From the NCBI RefSeq assembly GCF_008710095.1, contig NZ_VYKJ01000001.1, forward strand, positions 310,001 to 374,000: a DNA stretch of 64,000 nucleotides, in the 5' to 3' direction. This document shows positions 1 to 11,421 of the stretch, piece after piece (position 1 is the stretch's first letter; every line of letters begins with the position of its first letter). The notes under the pieces were generated by a model. That model was not told where the DNA came from and did not search any database. It saw only the letters and a list, made by a program, of their open reading frames with translations. Origin of the DNA: Affinibrenneria salicis (lineage in GTDB: Bacteria; Pseudomonadota; Gammaproteobacteria; Enterobacterales; Enterobacteriaceae). A program made the position numbers and the translations under genes.

Positions 1-95
1 TTGTGGATCGCCAGGCAAGCAAAGGCCTGATCCACAAGAACAAAGCTGCACGTCATAAAGCTAATCTGGCTAAGCAGATCAGCGCTATTCAGTAA
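1..95 (+). CDS. rpsT: 30S ribosomal protein S20, C-terminal end (partial)
   Basis: The window opens inside this gene; the reading frame begins at base 3 and ends with TAA at 93-95. The 30 visible residues include [15 protein letters not shown], the conserved C-terminal helix of S20, a primary-binding protein of the 30S subunit that contacts 16S rRNA. A strong rho-independent terminator follows about 30 bases downstream. In E. coli nhaA and nhaR lie between dnaJ and rpsT; here rpsT faces dnaJ directly, so those genes are absent from this spot. Confidence 0.93.
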   Translation, partial: VDRQASKGLIHKNKAARHKANLAKQISAIQ

Positions 96-125
96 GCACC
101 GATCTTCGCTGCAGCGATTAAAAGA

Positions 126-149
126 ACCGGCTCAGGCCGGTTTTTTTGT
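126..149 (+). terminator. rpsT rho-independent terminator
   Basis: A perfect 7-bp stem (AACCGGC / GCCGGTT, 126-132 and 137-143) with a TCAG loop is followed by a run of T residues. It lies just after the rpsT stop and ends that transcript. Confidence 0.9.
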
Positions 150-182
150 GTCTGGCATTCGTCAGGCCGGGTGTACGCGGGC

Positions 183-214
183 ACAAAAAAACCGGCTGGG
201 TTTAGCAGCCGGTT
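183..214 (-). terminator. dnaKJ operon terminator
   Basis: On the minus strand AACCGGCTG and CAGCCGGTT form a 9-bp stem around a 7-base loop, followed by a T run (the A run at about 184-191 on the plus strand). It sits about 110 bases past the dnaJ stop and faces the rpsT terminator, so the two convergent units are separated. Confidence 0.85.
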
Positions 215-324
215 CGAGCGTCAGCGCAACCACGCCTACGGTATCCCTACCAGCCCGCGCCTGGCGGAGCGAGCGCAGTGCGGGGCGTCGGCACGGTATT
301 TGCGGTGACGCGTAAACGCCGGGA

Positions 325-1461
325 TTAACGCGTCAGGTCGTCAAAAAACTTCTTCACGCCGTCAAAGAAACTCTTCGAGCGCGGGCTGTTATGCTCGCCG
401 GACGGGCCGCCAAAACTCTCGGACAGCTCCTGCAGCAGCTGTTTCTGGCGTTCATTCAGGCTAACCGGCGTTTCCACCACGACCCGGCACAGCAGATCGC
501 CCTGCGCGCCGCCGCGCACCGACTTCACGCCCTTGCCGCGCATGCGGAACAGCTTGCCGGTCTGCGTTTCCGCCGGCACTTTCAGTTTCACCCGGCCATC
601 CAGCGTCGGCACTTCGATTTCGCCGCCGAGAGCCGCCATGGCAAAATTGATCGGCACTTCGCAATACAGATTGCTTTCATCGCGTTCGAAAATCGGGTGT
701 TTCTTCACCTGCACCTGTACGTACAGATCCCCGGCCGGCGCGCCGTGCTCGCCGGCTTCGCCCTCGCCCGACAGGCGGATGCGGTCGCCGGTATCCACGC
801 CCGCCGGAATTTTAACCGACAGCGTTTTGCTTTTTTCTATCCGGCCGTGACCGTGACATTTGTTGCACGGATCTTTGATGATCTTGCCGCGGCCATGACA
901 GTGCGGACAGGCCTGCTGTACGGTGAAGAAGCCCTGCCGCATCTGCACCTGGCCCGCGCCATGACAGGTCGGACAGGTAACCGGCGAGCTGCCTGGTTTC
1001 GCGCCGCTGCCGCGGCAGACATCGCATTCTTCCAGCGCCGGGATACGTATTTCTTTGGTTACGCCACGCACCGCCTCTTCCAGAGTCAGTTCCATGTTGT
1101 AGCGCAGATCGGACCCGCGGCTGGCGCGCTGACGGCGTCCGCCGCCGAAAATATCGCCAAAGACGTCGCCAAAGATATCACCGAAATCGGCCCCGCCGCC
1201 AAAACCGCCGCCGCCGCCACCGCCCATGCCGCCCTGTTCAAAAGCGGCATGGCCGTACTGATCGTAAGCGGCGCGCTTCTGCGCGTCGGTCAGAATTTCG
1301 TAGGCTTCTTTAACTTCTTTAAAGCGGGACTCAGCCTCTTTATCGCCCGGATTACGGTCCGGGTGGAACTTCATCGCCAGACGTTTATACGCCTTCTTGA
1401 TTTCGCGCTCTTCCGCATCTTTGGAAACGCCCAAAATCTCGTAATAGTCTTGCTTCGCCAT
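325..1461 (-). CDS. dnaJ: Chaperone DnaJ (Hsp40 co-chaperone)
   Basis: DnaJ stimulates the ATPase of DnaK and delivers unfolded clients to it in the cytoplasm. The 378-residue product starts [12 protein letters not shown]; the frame extends 7 codons upstream, but family length supports this ATG. Seen in order: J domain with the HPD motif (about residue 33), a Gly/Phe-rich linker, four CxxCxGxG zinc motifs (about 145-205) and the C-terminal client-binding and dimerisation domains. It lies 110 bases downstream of dnaK on the same strand, the usual dnaK-dnaJ operon, and is presumably driven by the heat-shock promoter upstream of dnaK. Confidence 0.98.
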   Translation of the reverse strand: MAKQDYYEILGVSKDAEEREIKKAYKRLAMKFHPDRNPGDKEAESRFKEVKEAYEILTDAQKRAAYDQYGHAAFEQGGMGGGGGGGFGGGADFGDIFGDVFGDIFGGGRRQRASRGSDLRYNMELTLEEAVRGVTKEIRIPALEECDVCRGSGAKPGSSPVTCPTCHGAGQVQMRQGFFTVQQACPHCHGRGKIIKDPCNKCHGHGRIEKSKTLSVKIPAGVDTGDRIRLSGEGEAGEHGAPAGDLYVQVQVKKHPIFERDESNLYCEVPINFAMAALGGEIEVPTLDGRVKLKVPAETQTGKLFRMRGKGVKSVRGGAQGDLLCRVVVETPVSLNERQKQLLQELSESFGGPSGEHNSPRSKSFFDGVKKFFDDLTR

Positions 1462-1571
1462 TGTTTTCTCAGCCCTCAACATGCGTACACGGGCGCAGAG
1501 TTTCCCCGACGCCCGTGCTGGTTGCCAGCAACAGTATTAAAGTTACCGCTACTGCGCCCGCCTAAGGGCGA

Positions 1572-3494
<1,923 letters not shown>

Positions 3495-3942
3495 CTAAAC
3501 ATCTCCACTAAAAAGTCGCATTCGGTGTGGTGGTTTAACCTACTATGAGGACGAAAAAACGCTTTTCAACTCTCTGCTTCACGCTTTTTCATCGGCCAAA
3601 CCGCCTGGTTGAGAATAAGATGGGGTCACTCCCGGCCGCATCAAGGGGGAGAGGTAAAAAAAATTCTGTTAAATCTCCTTTGCTATCAATTTATTCCTGC
3701 CGGCCATATTGTTTCCTTTTTCGCCGCCCGATATGATGCCGCGCTCGCCGGAATACAGGGGAAAATCGCCCCGTGATCATGCGGGCAATAGCGTCTTTTA
3801 CCCCCGACAGATTTCCGGTTGAGAAAGGCGAGCGGCATCGGACGCGGAGCATAGGCAAGCGACCGGCGGCCGGGCGCGGCCTGCGGCCAGAAGGAGGAGG
3901 GGCATACAACAAAAATGATTAATCTGTTATCGCAGAGGATTT
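3495..3942. other. Divergent dnaK / satP intergenic region
   Basis: These 448 bases separate the divergent dnaK and satP starts. The dnaK half holds the sigma-32 promoter. The satP half is GC-rich around 3800-3900 and then AT-rich, with an AGAGGA ribosome binding site just before satP. No further gene is supported; short ORFs here have no recognisable content. Confidence 0.6.
3618..3645 (-). promoter_or_regulatory. Sigma-32 (RpoH) heat-shock promoter of dnaKJ
   Basis: On the minus strand CCCCCTTGAT (-35 core CTTGAT, plus-strand 3640-3645) is followed after 14 bases by CCCCATCT (-10, 3618-3625). This matches the sigma-32 consensus CTTGAA-N13-15-CCCCAT and resembles the E. coli dnaK P1 promoter. 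It lies about 125 bases upstream of the dnaK start codon. Confidence 0.85.
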
Positions 3943-4521
3943 ATGCACACCAACACGCTGGCAAACCCAGGTCCGCTCGGGCTCATGGGGTTCGGGATGA
4001 CCACGGTACTCCTTAACCTGCACAACGCGGGCTTTTTCCCCCTTTCGGCCATCATTCTCAGTATGGGTATCTTTTACGGCGGAATTGCACAAATTCTGGC
4101 CGGCATGCTGGAATATAAGAAAGGCAATACGTTCGGCGCGACCGCCTTTACCTCTTACGGCGCGTTCTGGCTGACGCTGGTCGCCATTCTGATCCTGCCG
4201 CGCGTCGGGCTGGCCGAGGCCAGCGACGGTCGCTTCCTCGGCGTTTTCCTTGCGCTGTGGGGCGTGTTCACGCTGTTTATGTTTTTCGGCACCCTGCGCG
4301 CCAGCCGGGCGCTGCAGTTTGTCTTCGCCAGCCTGGTAGTGCTGTTCGCCTTACTGGCGATCGGAAACTTTACCGCCAACCACGCGCTGCTGGTGTTTGC
4401 CGGCTACGAAGGCATTATCTGCGGCGCCAGCGCCATCTATTTAGCGATGGCCGAACTGCTGAACGAACAGGCGGGCCGCACCGTCCTGCCGATCGGCGCG
4501 CCGTCCGGTTCCAGTCACTGA
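3943..4521 (+). CDS. satP: Acetate/succinate:proton symporter SatP
   Basis: SatP (YaaH) is an inner-membrane importer of acetate and succinate driven by the proton gradient. The 192-residue product carries the AceTr family signature close to the N-terminus (NPGPLGLMGFGMTT, residues 8-21) and six hydrophobic spans, as in E. coli SatP (188 residues). It lies next to dnaK, the same neighbourhood as in E. coli. An AGAGGA site precedes the ATG. Confidence 0.93.
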   Translation: MHTNTLANPGPLGLMGFGMTTVLLNLHNAGFFPLSAIILSMGIFYGGIAQILAGMLEYKKGNTFGATAFTSYGAFWLTLVAILILPRVGLAEASDGRFLGVFLALWGVFTLFMFFGTLRASRALQFVFASLVVLFALLAIGNFTANHALLVFAGYEGIICGASAIYLAMAELLNEQAGRTVLPIGAPSGSSH

Positions 4522-4530
4522 ACCCGGAGC

Positions 4531-4554
4531 GGCAGGCGGCCTTGTCCGCCTGCC
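4531..4554. terminator. Hairpin between convergent satP and MHS transporter genes
   Basis: GGCAGGCGG and CCGCCTGCC form a 9-bp perfect stem with a 6-base loop, 10 bases after the satP stop. No T run follows on either strand, so it is a terminator-like hairpin rather than a canonical intrinsic terminator. Confidence 0.5.
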
Positions 4555-4582
4555 CTGCGCCCCGCCCCGCGCCGGCGCGCGT

Positions 4583-5935
4583 TCACACGCCGGCTGACGA
4601 CGGCACTTCGCCGCTCGGCTGATGCTCCGCATAGCAACTTTCCTGCTGCAGGCAGACGCCCAGCGCAAACCCCATAGCCGCCAGCGCCAGAATATAAAAC
4701 GCCGGCGCCATCGGCGTCACCGCCATAATCAGCGTGACAGAGATGGGCGTCAGGCCGCCAAAAATGGCATAGGAAAGATTATAGGAGAACGAAATGCCGG
4801 AAAAACGCACCTCTGCCGGGAAAGAACGCACCATGACATAAGGCACCACGCCCACCACGCCGACGCTGAACCCCGCCAGCGCATAGCCGGGAAACAGCCA
4901 GCCGGGTTCATTGGCCGCAATGTAATAAAACCCCGAACAGCAGAGGGCCAGCAGCGCGCAGCCAAACATCAGCGTACGGCCGGCGCCAATACGATCGGCC
5001 GCGTACCCCGCGACCATGCAGCCGACGACGAGCGCAATGATCGCCAGACAGTTGGCCTGCAGCGCCATTGCCGCGGAGATGCCATGCAGCTTTTGCAAAT
5101 AGACCGGCGCCATCAGGATCACCACCACAATACCCGCCGACAGCAACCAGGTCAGCAACATTGAGATCAACACCGCTTTTTTATGGTTAACCATCACCGC
5201 TTTCAACGGCAGCTCTTTCGCCAGCGCTTTGCGCGCCTTCATTTCAACAAAGATCGGCGTTTCCTGCAGCCAGCGCCGCAAATACATCGCCGTCAGGCCA
5301 AAGATTCCGCCGATAAAAAACGGGATGCGCCAGCCGCCGTCCTGCATTTGCTGCGGGGTCAACACACTGTTCAATAAAGTTGCCACAAGCGAGCCGAGCA
5401 AGATGCCCAGCGTCAGTCCGGCGGTCAGCGTCGCGCAGGCAAAACCGATACGCGCGCGCGGCACATGCTCGGCTACGAACACCCAGGCGCCGGGCACCTC
5501 CCCGCCGATAGCCGCCCCCTGCAGCACACGCATCAGCAGCAGCAACAGCGGCGCCGCGATACCGATGGACGCGTAGGTCGGCAACATCCCCATCGCCAGC
5601 GTGGGCAGCGCCATCAACAGAATACTCAGGCTGAACATTTTCTTACGCCCTACCCGATCGCCGAAGTGCGCCATGATGATGCCGCCCAGCGGCCGCACCA
5701 GATAACCGGCGGCAAAGATGCCGAAGGTTTGCGCCTGGCGCAGCCATTCCGGAATATTCGGCGGAAAAAACAGATCGCCGATCGCCACGGCGAAAAAGAC
5801 GAAGATAATAAAATCATAGAACTCGAGCGCACCGCCGAGGGCGGCCAGAGAGAGCGTCTTATAATCCTGGCGGTTTAACCGCCGTGGAGCGCCCTGAGCG
5901 GGGGCGGGAGCAGAGGGAAAAGATTCGCGAGCCAT
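4583..5935 (-). CDS. MHS-family MFS transporter (metabolite:proton symporter)
   Basis: The 450-residue inner-membrane protein has about 12 hydrophobic segments. It carries MHS-subfamily features: ALEFYDFIIF at the first helix, AGYLVRPLGGIIMAHFGDRVGRKK (residues about 96-119) as the loop 2-3 signature, and RVLQGAAIGGE. The family takes up organic acids, osmolytes or related metabolites; the substrate cannot be assigned. It lies between satP (convergent) and mog (same strand, 121 bases upstream) and is not part of this locus in E. coli, so it is an accessory gene. Confidence 0.85.
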   Translation of the reverse strand: MARESFPSAPAPAQGAPRRLNRQDYKTLSLAALGGALEFYDFIIFVFFAVAIGDLFFPPNIPEWLRQAQTFGIFAAGYLVRPLGGIIMAHFGDRVGRKKMFSLSILLMALPTLAMGMLPTYASIGIAAPLLLLLMRVLQGAAIGGEVPGAWVFVAEHVPRARIGFACATLTAGLTLGILLGSLVATLLNSVLTPQQMQDGGWRIPFFIGGIFGLTAMYLRRWLQETPIFVEMKARKALAKELPLKAVMVNHKKAVLISMLLTWLLSAGIVVVILMAPVYLQKLHGISAAMALQANCLAIIALVVGCMVAGYAADRIGAGRTLMFGCALLALCCSGFYYIAANEPGWLFPGYALAGFSVGVVGVVPYVMVRSFPAEVRFSGISFSYNLSYAIFGGLTPISVTLIMAVTPMAPAFYILALAAMGFALGVCLQQESCYAEHQPSGEVPSSAGV

Positions 5936-6056
5936 AAATTACCGTTTTAACGCCAGAGTGTACCGACAAAAAATTGCCGCCATGTGTAAAAATAAAATTA
6001 CTATAGCGGCAAATTTTCCACACACCAGAGAAGCTGAATCTTATGGCAGAAATGGT

Positions 6057-6650
6057 TTAACTTTGGTTTTTTATTTCGCGTATTGCATTTTTAGGGCGAA
6101 AAGCTGCTACCACGGCCGGATCGGTTTCCACATAAGGCCCCTCAAGCAGTTGAATGCAGTACGGCACGCTGGCAAAAATGCCGGCGACGATCACGTTGCC
6201 GTTTTCGTCGCGTACCCCGCTCAGCGTTTCCTGAATCGACTTCGGCTGGCCGGGCAGATTAAGGATCAGCGCCTGTTTGCGGATCACCCCGACCTGACGC
6301 GATAAAATCGACGTGGGAACGAAGTGCAGGCCGATCTGGCGCATCTGTTCGCCGAACCCCGGCATCAGCCGATCGGCCACCGCCAGGGTAGCGTCCGGCG
6401 TCACGTCGCGTCGCGCCGGGCCGGTTCCGCCGGTGGTCAATACCAGATAACAGCCCATCTCATCCACCAGCTCACACAACGTCTGCTCAATCAATGGCTG
6501 CTCATCCGGCACCAGCCGCACTTCCACCTCATAGGGCGTGGTCAACGCGGATGCCAGCCATGCCTGCAATGCCGGGATACCTTTATCCTGATACACACCG
6601 CTGGATGCACGATCGGAAACCGACACCAGCCCAATTCGCAATATATTCAT
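6057..6650 (-). CDS. mog: Molybdopterin adenylyltransferase Mog
   Basis: Mog adenylylates molybdopterin before molybdate insertion in molybdenum cofactor synthesis. The 197-residue product has the MoCF-domain motif TTGGTGPARRDVTP (about residues 72-85) that binds the pterin phosphate and the NLPGQPKSIQE motif (about 129-139). Length matches E. coli Mog (195 residues). It keeps its E. coli position between satP and talB. Confidence 0.96.
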   Translation of the reverse strand: MNILRIGLVSVSDRASSGVYQDKGIPALQAWLASALTTPYEVEVRLVPDEQPLIEQTLCELVDEMGCYLVLTTGGTGPARRDVTPDATLAVADRLMPGFGEQMRQIGLHFVPTSILSRQVGVIRKQALILNLPGQPKSIQETLSGVRDENGNVIVAGIFASVPYCIQLLEGPYVETDPAVVAAFRPKNAIREIKNQS

Positions 6651-6959
6651 ACAGAGGCTCTCTACTCAGACATGGCCAGGGAAAGGTCAGTTTACCAGAA
6701 ACCCCGGCCGAATCGCCCAGGGCACCCCACCTTCTTGCAGCGGTCGTCCATTCCGCCGGAAGAAGCGCATTCGATCGGTTCGGCCAGAGTAAAAGGCCAA
6801 CGGCGTCAATTTTCGCCCCTTACTGGCACCATAAAAATTTGCTTTAGGGCATAAGTAAGCCGAGCGTTCGCGAGTCGAAAGATGGTAGAATAAGTAAAAC
6901 TCTATTTTTATTTTATCTCCTGCTATTGATTAAGGTTGTTTCGCCCGGGAAGTTGTCGC
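6651..6959. other. Intergenic region between mog and the diguanylate cyclase gene
   Basis: About 309 bases between divergent genes. The last 100 bases are AT-rich and probably hold the promoter of the diguanylate cyclase gene. No other gene, repeat or recognisable site was seen. Confidence 0.5.
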
Positions 6960-8045
6960 ATGAATGCCATTAACTATAAAATACTAAAATTATTTGCCCA
7001 TCCGGGCTCTGCCTCTGTGTTATTCGGCATTTTCTCGCTGCTATTAACGACCATTGTTATTCACCAGACGCAATCCTATGACTGGCAGACAGAACGGAAG
7101 AATCTGGCTGAAACCATTGATGTGTATAAGTCTTACAATGCCGGCAGCAGCGTGACGGAAAACGAAAAGGAATACCGTTCAGGCAACTATTTATATTCCC
7201 GCGTGGCCACCTTTGCTTTTAATACCCGGAATACCACCACCGAATGTATTAATCGTTTATCAGAACTAAACCTTTCATTTAACAATATGGAAATCATTCG
7301 CATTTGCCAGAATAAACTACCGGCAATCGGCGAATTTGGCGCAAAGGGCAAACTGATCACCATCTTTCCCATATTGTCCGAAACCGATATCCTGACCGGC
7401 GTACGCGTCAGGACGACCAGCCAGTTGGATAAACCCACGCTGCTCACCACTCTGTCGACGGCCAATTCGCTGGGCATGGTGCTGTGCGTGGTCTTGCTAT
7501 CGGCCATTCTGGGCAGCCTGTTGTCGATTCTGGCCAAAAAATATCTGATTGAATTGCCCACTACCGCCCGCTATGACGAACTCACGGGTTTCCTGCGCCG
7601 GGAAGCCTTTTTCACCGCCGCCAGCAAGGTGCTGCACCTGGCGAATTTCACCGGTAAGCCGGTTTGTGTCATTTTGATTGATATCGACCACTTCAAAAAA
7701 ATTAACGATACGCTCGGACACAGCGGCGGCGACGTTGCGCTACAGGCCATCGCCGCGCAACTGCATCACTCTTTTCGTAAAGCGGATATTTTCGGCCGTA
7801 TCGGCGGCGATGAGTTCGCGGTGGTTCTGCCGGAAACGCCGCTGGACCAGGCGTGGAACGTCGCCGAGCGCGCCAGAAACGCAATTAACGCCATGGATAC
7901 CTCGACGCTGGCGGACCTCAAACTGTCGGTCAGTATCGGGCTGGTTGAATATCAGTCCGGGAAAGAGGGGCTGCTACAGGTTATTAACCGCGCCGATGAA
8001 AAGCTGTATTGCGCGAAGAAGGCCAGAAACAGCGTTTATAAATAG
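6960..8045 (+). CDS. Membrane-anchored diguanylate cyclase (GGDEF)
   Basis: This enzyme makes cyclic di-GMP from two GTP. The 361-residue product has one transmembrane helix at about 17-36, a periplasmic segment of about 135 residues with no domain I recognise, a second helix at about 171-192 and a C-terminal GGDEF domain. The active site GGDEF (residues 282-286) is intact, and RKAD (273-276) five residues upstream fits the RxxD inhibitory site, so product feedback is likely. The start is the ATG at 6960; a TTG eight codons upstream is possible. Its stop codon lies in a 19-bp tandem duplication. It is not part of the E. coli talB-mog locus. Confidence 0.9.
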   Translation: MNAINYKILKLFAHPGSASVLFGIFSLLLTTIVIHQTQSYDWQTERKNLAETIDVYKSYNAGSSVTENEKEYRSGNYLYSRVATFAFNTRNTTTECINRLSELNLSFNNMEIIRICQNKLPAIGEFGAKGKLITIFPILSETDILTGVRVRTTSQLDKPTLLTTLSTANSLGMVLCVVLLSAILGSLLSILAKKYLIELPTTARYDELTGFLRREAFFTAASKVLHLANFTGKPVCVILIDIDHFKKINDTLGHSGGDVALQAIAAQLHHSFRKADIFGRIGGDEFAVVLPETPLDQAWNVAERARNAINAMDTSTLADLKLSVSIGLVEYQSGKEGLLQVINRADEKLYCAKKARNSVYK

Positions 8046-8071
8046 CCGGTATGTTTATAAATAGCCGGTAT
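8034..8071. repeat. Perfect 19-bp tandem duplication across the diguanylate cyclase stop
   Basis: The sequence GTTTATAAATAGCCGGTAT occurs at 8034-8052 and again, directly adjacent, at 8053-8071. The first copy holds the last codons and the TAG stop of the diguanylate cyclase gene. It looks like a recent slippage or misrepair duplication. Confidence 0.9.
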
Positions 8072-8100
8072 AAAAAACGCAGGCCGGCGGCCTGCGTTTA
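8072..8100. terminator. Bidirectional terminator between GGDEF gene and talB
   Basis: AAACGCAGGCC (8075-8085) and GGCCTGCGTTT (8089-8099) form an 11-bp perfect stem with a 3-base loop. On the minus strand it is followed by a T run, which suits talB; on the plus strand the T run is short. Confidence 0.85.
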
Positions 8101-8113
8101 AACTGGCCGCCGG

Positions 8114-9067
8114 TTACAGCAGGCCGGCGATCACTTTTTCCAGCTTTTCCTGGTCAACGGCAAATTTTCGAATCCCTTCGGCCAGCTTATCCACCGCCAT
8201 CGGATCCTGATTGTGCTGCCAGTAGAACTGCGCTTCCGTCAGTTTTTCCGGCCGCGCCTGCACATCGCCGGAGAAAGACAGCTTGCGCTCAATGCTGCCC
8301 GCGCTCTCCGCCAGCTCTTTCAGCAGGCCGGGAGCGATAGTCAGGCGATCGCAACCCGCCAGCTCCAGAATCTCGCCGACGTTGCGGAAGCTGGCGCCCA
8401 TCACTACCGTGTCGTAACCGTGCTGTTTGTAATAGTGATAAATTTCGCTCACGGAAATCACGCCCGGATCTTCCTGCGGGGCAAACTCTTTCTTATCGCC
8501 ATTCGCTTTATGCCAGTCCAGAATACGGCCGACAAACGGAGAAATCAGGAAAACGCCCGCTTCCGCGCAGGCGCGCGCCTGGGCGAAGGAAAACAGCAGC
8601 GTCAGGTTACAGTTAATGCCTTCTTTTTCCAGTTGTTCGGCGGCGCGGATACCCTGCCAGGTGGACGCCAGCTTAATCAGGATGCGATCGTTGCTGATGC
8701 CGGCCGCGTTATACAGACTAATCAGTCGTTTAGCTTTGGCTACGCTGGCGGTGGTATCGTAAGAGAGACGCGCGTCGACTTCGGTAGAGATACGGCCGGG
8801 GATCAACTTCAGAATTTCCAGACCGATATTCACGGCCAGTTTGTCCGTTGCGTCCACGATCTGCTGAGCGTGGTCGCTGCTTTGCTCACGCGCCCAGGCA
8901 ACGGCCTCGTCAATCAGTCGACGATATTCAGGAATTTGCGCAGCGTTCAGGATCAGGGAGGGGTTGGTCGTAGCGTCTTGCGGCTGGTACAGTTTCATGG
9001 CCGCTATATCGCCGGTATCAGCCACGACCGTGGTGTATTGTCGCAGGGAAGTAAGTTTATCCGTCAT
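8114..9067 (-). CDS. talB: Transaldolase B
   Basis: Transaldolase moves a dihydroxyacetone unit between sugar phosphates in the non-oxidative pentose phosphate pathway. The 317-residue product starts [12 protein letters not shown]; the frame has five extra upstream codons, but this ATG gives exactly the E. coli TalB length. The signature DATTNPSL (about 31-38) and the Schiff-base lysine in [11 protein letters not shown] (about residue 132) are present. Its position beside mog is conserved. Confidence 0.98.
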   Translation of the reverse strand: MTDKLTSLRQYTTVVADTGDIAAMKLYQPQDATTNPSLILNAAQIPEYRRLIDEAVAWAREQSSDHAQQIVDATDKLAVNIGLEILKLIPGRISTEVDARLSYDTTASVAKAKRLISLYNAAGISNDRILIKLASTWQGIRAAEQLEKEGINCNLTLLFSFAQARACAEAGVFLISPFVGRILDWHKANGDKKEFAPQEDPGVISVSEIYHYYKQHGYDTVVMGASFRNVGEILELAGCDRLTIAPGLLKELAESAGSIERKLSFSGDVQARPEKLTEAQFYWQHNQDPMAVDKLAEGIRKFAVDQEKLEKVIAGLL

Positions 9068-9282
9068 GTTGTCATTTCTCATTGTTAGTGCATGAAAACG
9101 GTTTGGTACGCGCAGGGCGCAGGCATCAGCTGGTTACATGAATTTGCGCCTGCAATTGATAATAACACGCGAAAACAGCGGTGCAAGGCAGCCTTTTCCT
9201 GTTATATCCATCGCCGCTTTCTTTACGCTTTTTTGCTACAGTAACCCTTATTAATCGCGCAAAAACGACAGGATACGCACCG

Positions 9283-10056
9283 ATGCTGATCACCCTTTCC
9301 CCGGCTAAAACGCTGGACTACGCCAGCCCGCTCGCCACGCAACGCTATACCCAGCCCGAGCTGCTGGAGCAGTCCAGCCAGCTGATCGCGCGCTGCCGGC
9401 AACTGACGCCGGAACGTATCGCTTCACTCATGCATATCAGCGATAAACTGGCCGGACTGAACGCCGCTCGCTTCGCCGACTGGCACGCCGATTTCACGCC
9501 GGACAACGCGCGTCAGGCGCTGCTGGCGTTCAAAGGCGATGTATACACCGGTCTGGCCGCAGAGGATTTCGACGAAGAGGATTTCGATTTCGCCCAGCGC
9601 CATCTGCGTATGCTGTCCGGTCTGTATGGCGTGCTGCGTCCGCTGGATTTAATGCAGCCCTACCGACTGGAGATGGGCATTAAGCTGGATAATCCCGGCG
9701 GCAAGGATCTATACAGTTTCTGGGGCGCCACCCTGACGCATAAACTTAATCAGGCGCTGGAGCAGCAGGGCGACGATATCCTGGTTAATCTGGCCTCGGA
9801 CGAGTACTTCAGGGCGATAAAAGTGGACAAGCTGGCCGCCACGCTGATTAAACCGGTATTTATGGATGAGAAGAACGGCAAATTTAAAGTCATCAGTTTC
9901 TACGCAAAGAAAGCGCGCGGCATGATGAGCCGTTTTATTATTAAAAACCGGCTGACGCAGGTGGAGCAACTGAAAGATTTCGATCTGGAGGGCTACTTCT
10001 TCGATCAGGACGCCTCGTCCGCCAGCGAACTGGTATTTAAACGACACGAACAGTAG
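9283..10056 (+). CDS. yaaA: Peroxide stress protein YaaA (DUF328/UPF0246)
   Basis: YaaA limits free iron and oxidative damage during peroxide stress in E. coli. The 257-residue product starts [12 protein letters not shown], the family N-terminus; the frame is open for 34 codons upstream but those residues are not part of the family. The conserved [15 protein letters not shown] block (about residues 206-220) is present. It is divergent from talB and convergent with thrC, as in E. coli. Confidence 0.95.
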   Translation: MLITLSPAKTLDYASPLATQRYTQPELLEQSSQLIARCRQLTPERIASLMHISDKLAGLNAARFADWHADFTPDNARQALLAFKGDVYTGLAAEDFDEEDFDFAQRHLRMLSGLYGVLRPLDLMQPYRLEMGIKLDNPGGKDLYSFWGATLTHKLNQALEQQGDDILVNLASDEYFRAIKVDKLAATLIKPVFMDEKNGKFKVISFYAKKARGMMSRFIIKNRLTQVEQLKDFDLEGYFFDQDASSASELVFKRHEQ

Positions 10057-10088
10057 GGCACGGACTCTGAGCCGGCAAGCCTCTGAAC

Positions 10089-10124
10089 GCCGGGGTTGCC
10101 GCCGTCATCGACGGCACCCCCGGT
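10089..10124. terminator. Hairpin between convergent yaaA and thrC
   Basis: An interrupted stem (CCGGGG..CCGCCGT with ACGGC..CCCCGG) sits between the two stop codons. There is no T run, so termination here is only probable. Confidence 0.4.
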
Positions 10125-10128
10125 AACA

Positions 10129-11418
10129 TTACGCCGGCAATCCCATCAGCAGCTTACGCAACTGCGCGAAATCGGCCGGCAGATCGTGGGACAACAACGG
10201 CAGTTCGGCCCGCTGAGCCAGCGCGTCCGGCAGCGGCAGGGTCTTGCCGAGGATGGCCTCTACGCTTTCCTTAAACTTCGCCGGATGCGCCGTGCCGAGG
10301 AACAGACCGAATTCGCCCGGCTGTAGTTGATCGCGCAGCAGACGATAAGCGATGGCGGCATGCGGTTCGGACGTGTAGCCCAGCCCTTCCAGCTCGCGCA
10401 TCGTCTGTTTCGTCGTCTCATCGCTCACCGCGCCGAAGCCCAGCGTTTTCAACTGCCAGTTTTTACGGCTGAACAGCTCTTCCACCCGCGGCCAGTTATT
10501 CGGCTGGCTGACGTCCATGGCGTTGGACAGCGTGGCGACCGTTTTGCCCGGCTGCCATTCGCCGCTGGTCAGATAACGCGGCACGGTGTCGTTGGCGTTG
10601 GTGGCGGCGATAAAGCGCTTGATCGGCAGACCGAGCGATTTCGCCAGCAGGCCGGCGGTCAGGTCGCCGAAGTTGCCGCTGGGCACAGAAACCACCAGCT
10701 GACGACGCTCTTCCTGCGGCAGTTGCGCCACCGCTTCAAAGTAGTAGCAAATCTGCGCCAGCAGCCGGCTGATGTTGATTGAGTTGGCCGAATTCAGCCC
10801 CAGAGCCTGCTTCAGCTCTTCATCATCAAACGCCTGTTTCACCAGCGCCTGGCAGGCATCGAAGTCGCTGTCGATCGCTACGGTGTGGATATTGCCGCCC
10901 AGCGTACAGAACAATTTTTCCTGCAGCGGGCTGATCTTGCCGCGCGGATAGAGGATCACCACGCGGACATTTTTCAGTCCGTAGAACGCGTGGGCCACCG
11001 CGGCGCCGGTGTCGCCGGAGGTGGCAGTCAGGATCGTCACCTTGCGGTCGCCGGCGACTTCCGCCAGCATCTGCGCCATAAAACGGCCGCCGAAATCTTT
11101 GAACGCCAGCGTCGGCCCGTGGAACAGCTCCAGCGCGGCAATATCTTCGCTCACAGGAACCACCGGCGCAGGGAAGGCGAAGGCGGCGCTCACCCGACGC
11201 TGCACGACTTCGGCAGAAATTTCGTCGCCGATATAAGCCGACAGAATACGGCTGCTGCGGCTGACGAAATCCTGCCGCAGCAGGTCATCGATCTCCGCCG
11301 CGTCGAATTCAGGCAGCGCCTGCGGGAAAAAGAGTCCCTGCTTACGCCCCAGGCCCTGCTTAATCGCCTGCGCAAAGCTCACCTGTTCGCTATGATCTTT
11401 TAAGTTATACAATTTCAT
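10129..11418 (-). CDS. thrC: Threonine synthase
   Basis: This PLP enzyme converts O-phosphohomoserine to threonine, the last step of the pathway. The 429-residue product has the PLP-lysine motif GPTLAFKDFGGRF (lysine near residue 107) and the phosphate-binding SVPSGNFGDLTAG segment. Length matches E. coli ThrC (428). It is the third gene of thrLABC, starting 3 bases after the thrB stop. Confidence 0.98.
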   Translation of the reverse strand: MKLYNLKDHSEQVSFAQAIKQGLGRKQGLFFPQALPEFDAAEIDDLLRQDFVSRSSRILSAYIGDEISAEVVQRRVSAAFAFPAPVVPVSEDIAALELFHGPTLAFKDFGGRFMAQMLAEVAGDRKVTILTATSGDTGAAVAHAFYGLKNVRVVILYPRGKISPLQEKLFCTLGGNIHTVAIDSDFDACQALVKQAFDDEELKQALGLNSANSINISRLLAQICYYFEAVAQLPQEERRQLVVSVPSGNFGDLTAGLLAKSLGLPIKRFIAATNANDTVPRYLTSGEWQPGKTVATLSNAMDVSQPNNWPRVEELFSRKNWQLKTLGFGAVSDETTKQTMRELEGLGYTSEPHAAIAYRLLRDQLQPGEFGLFLGTAHPAKFKESVEAILGKTLPLPDALAQRAELPLLSHDLPADFAQLRKLLMGLPA

Positions 11419-11421
11419 GTG

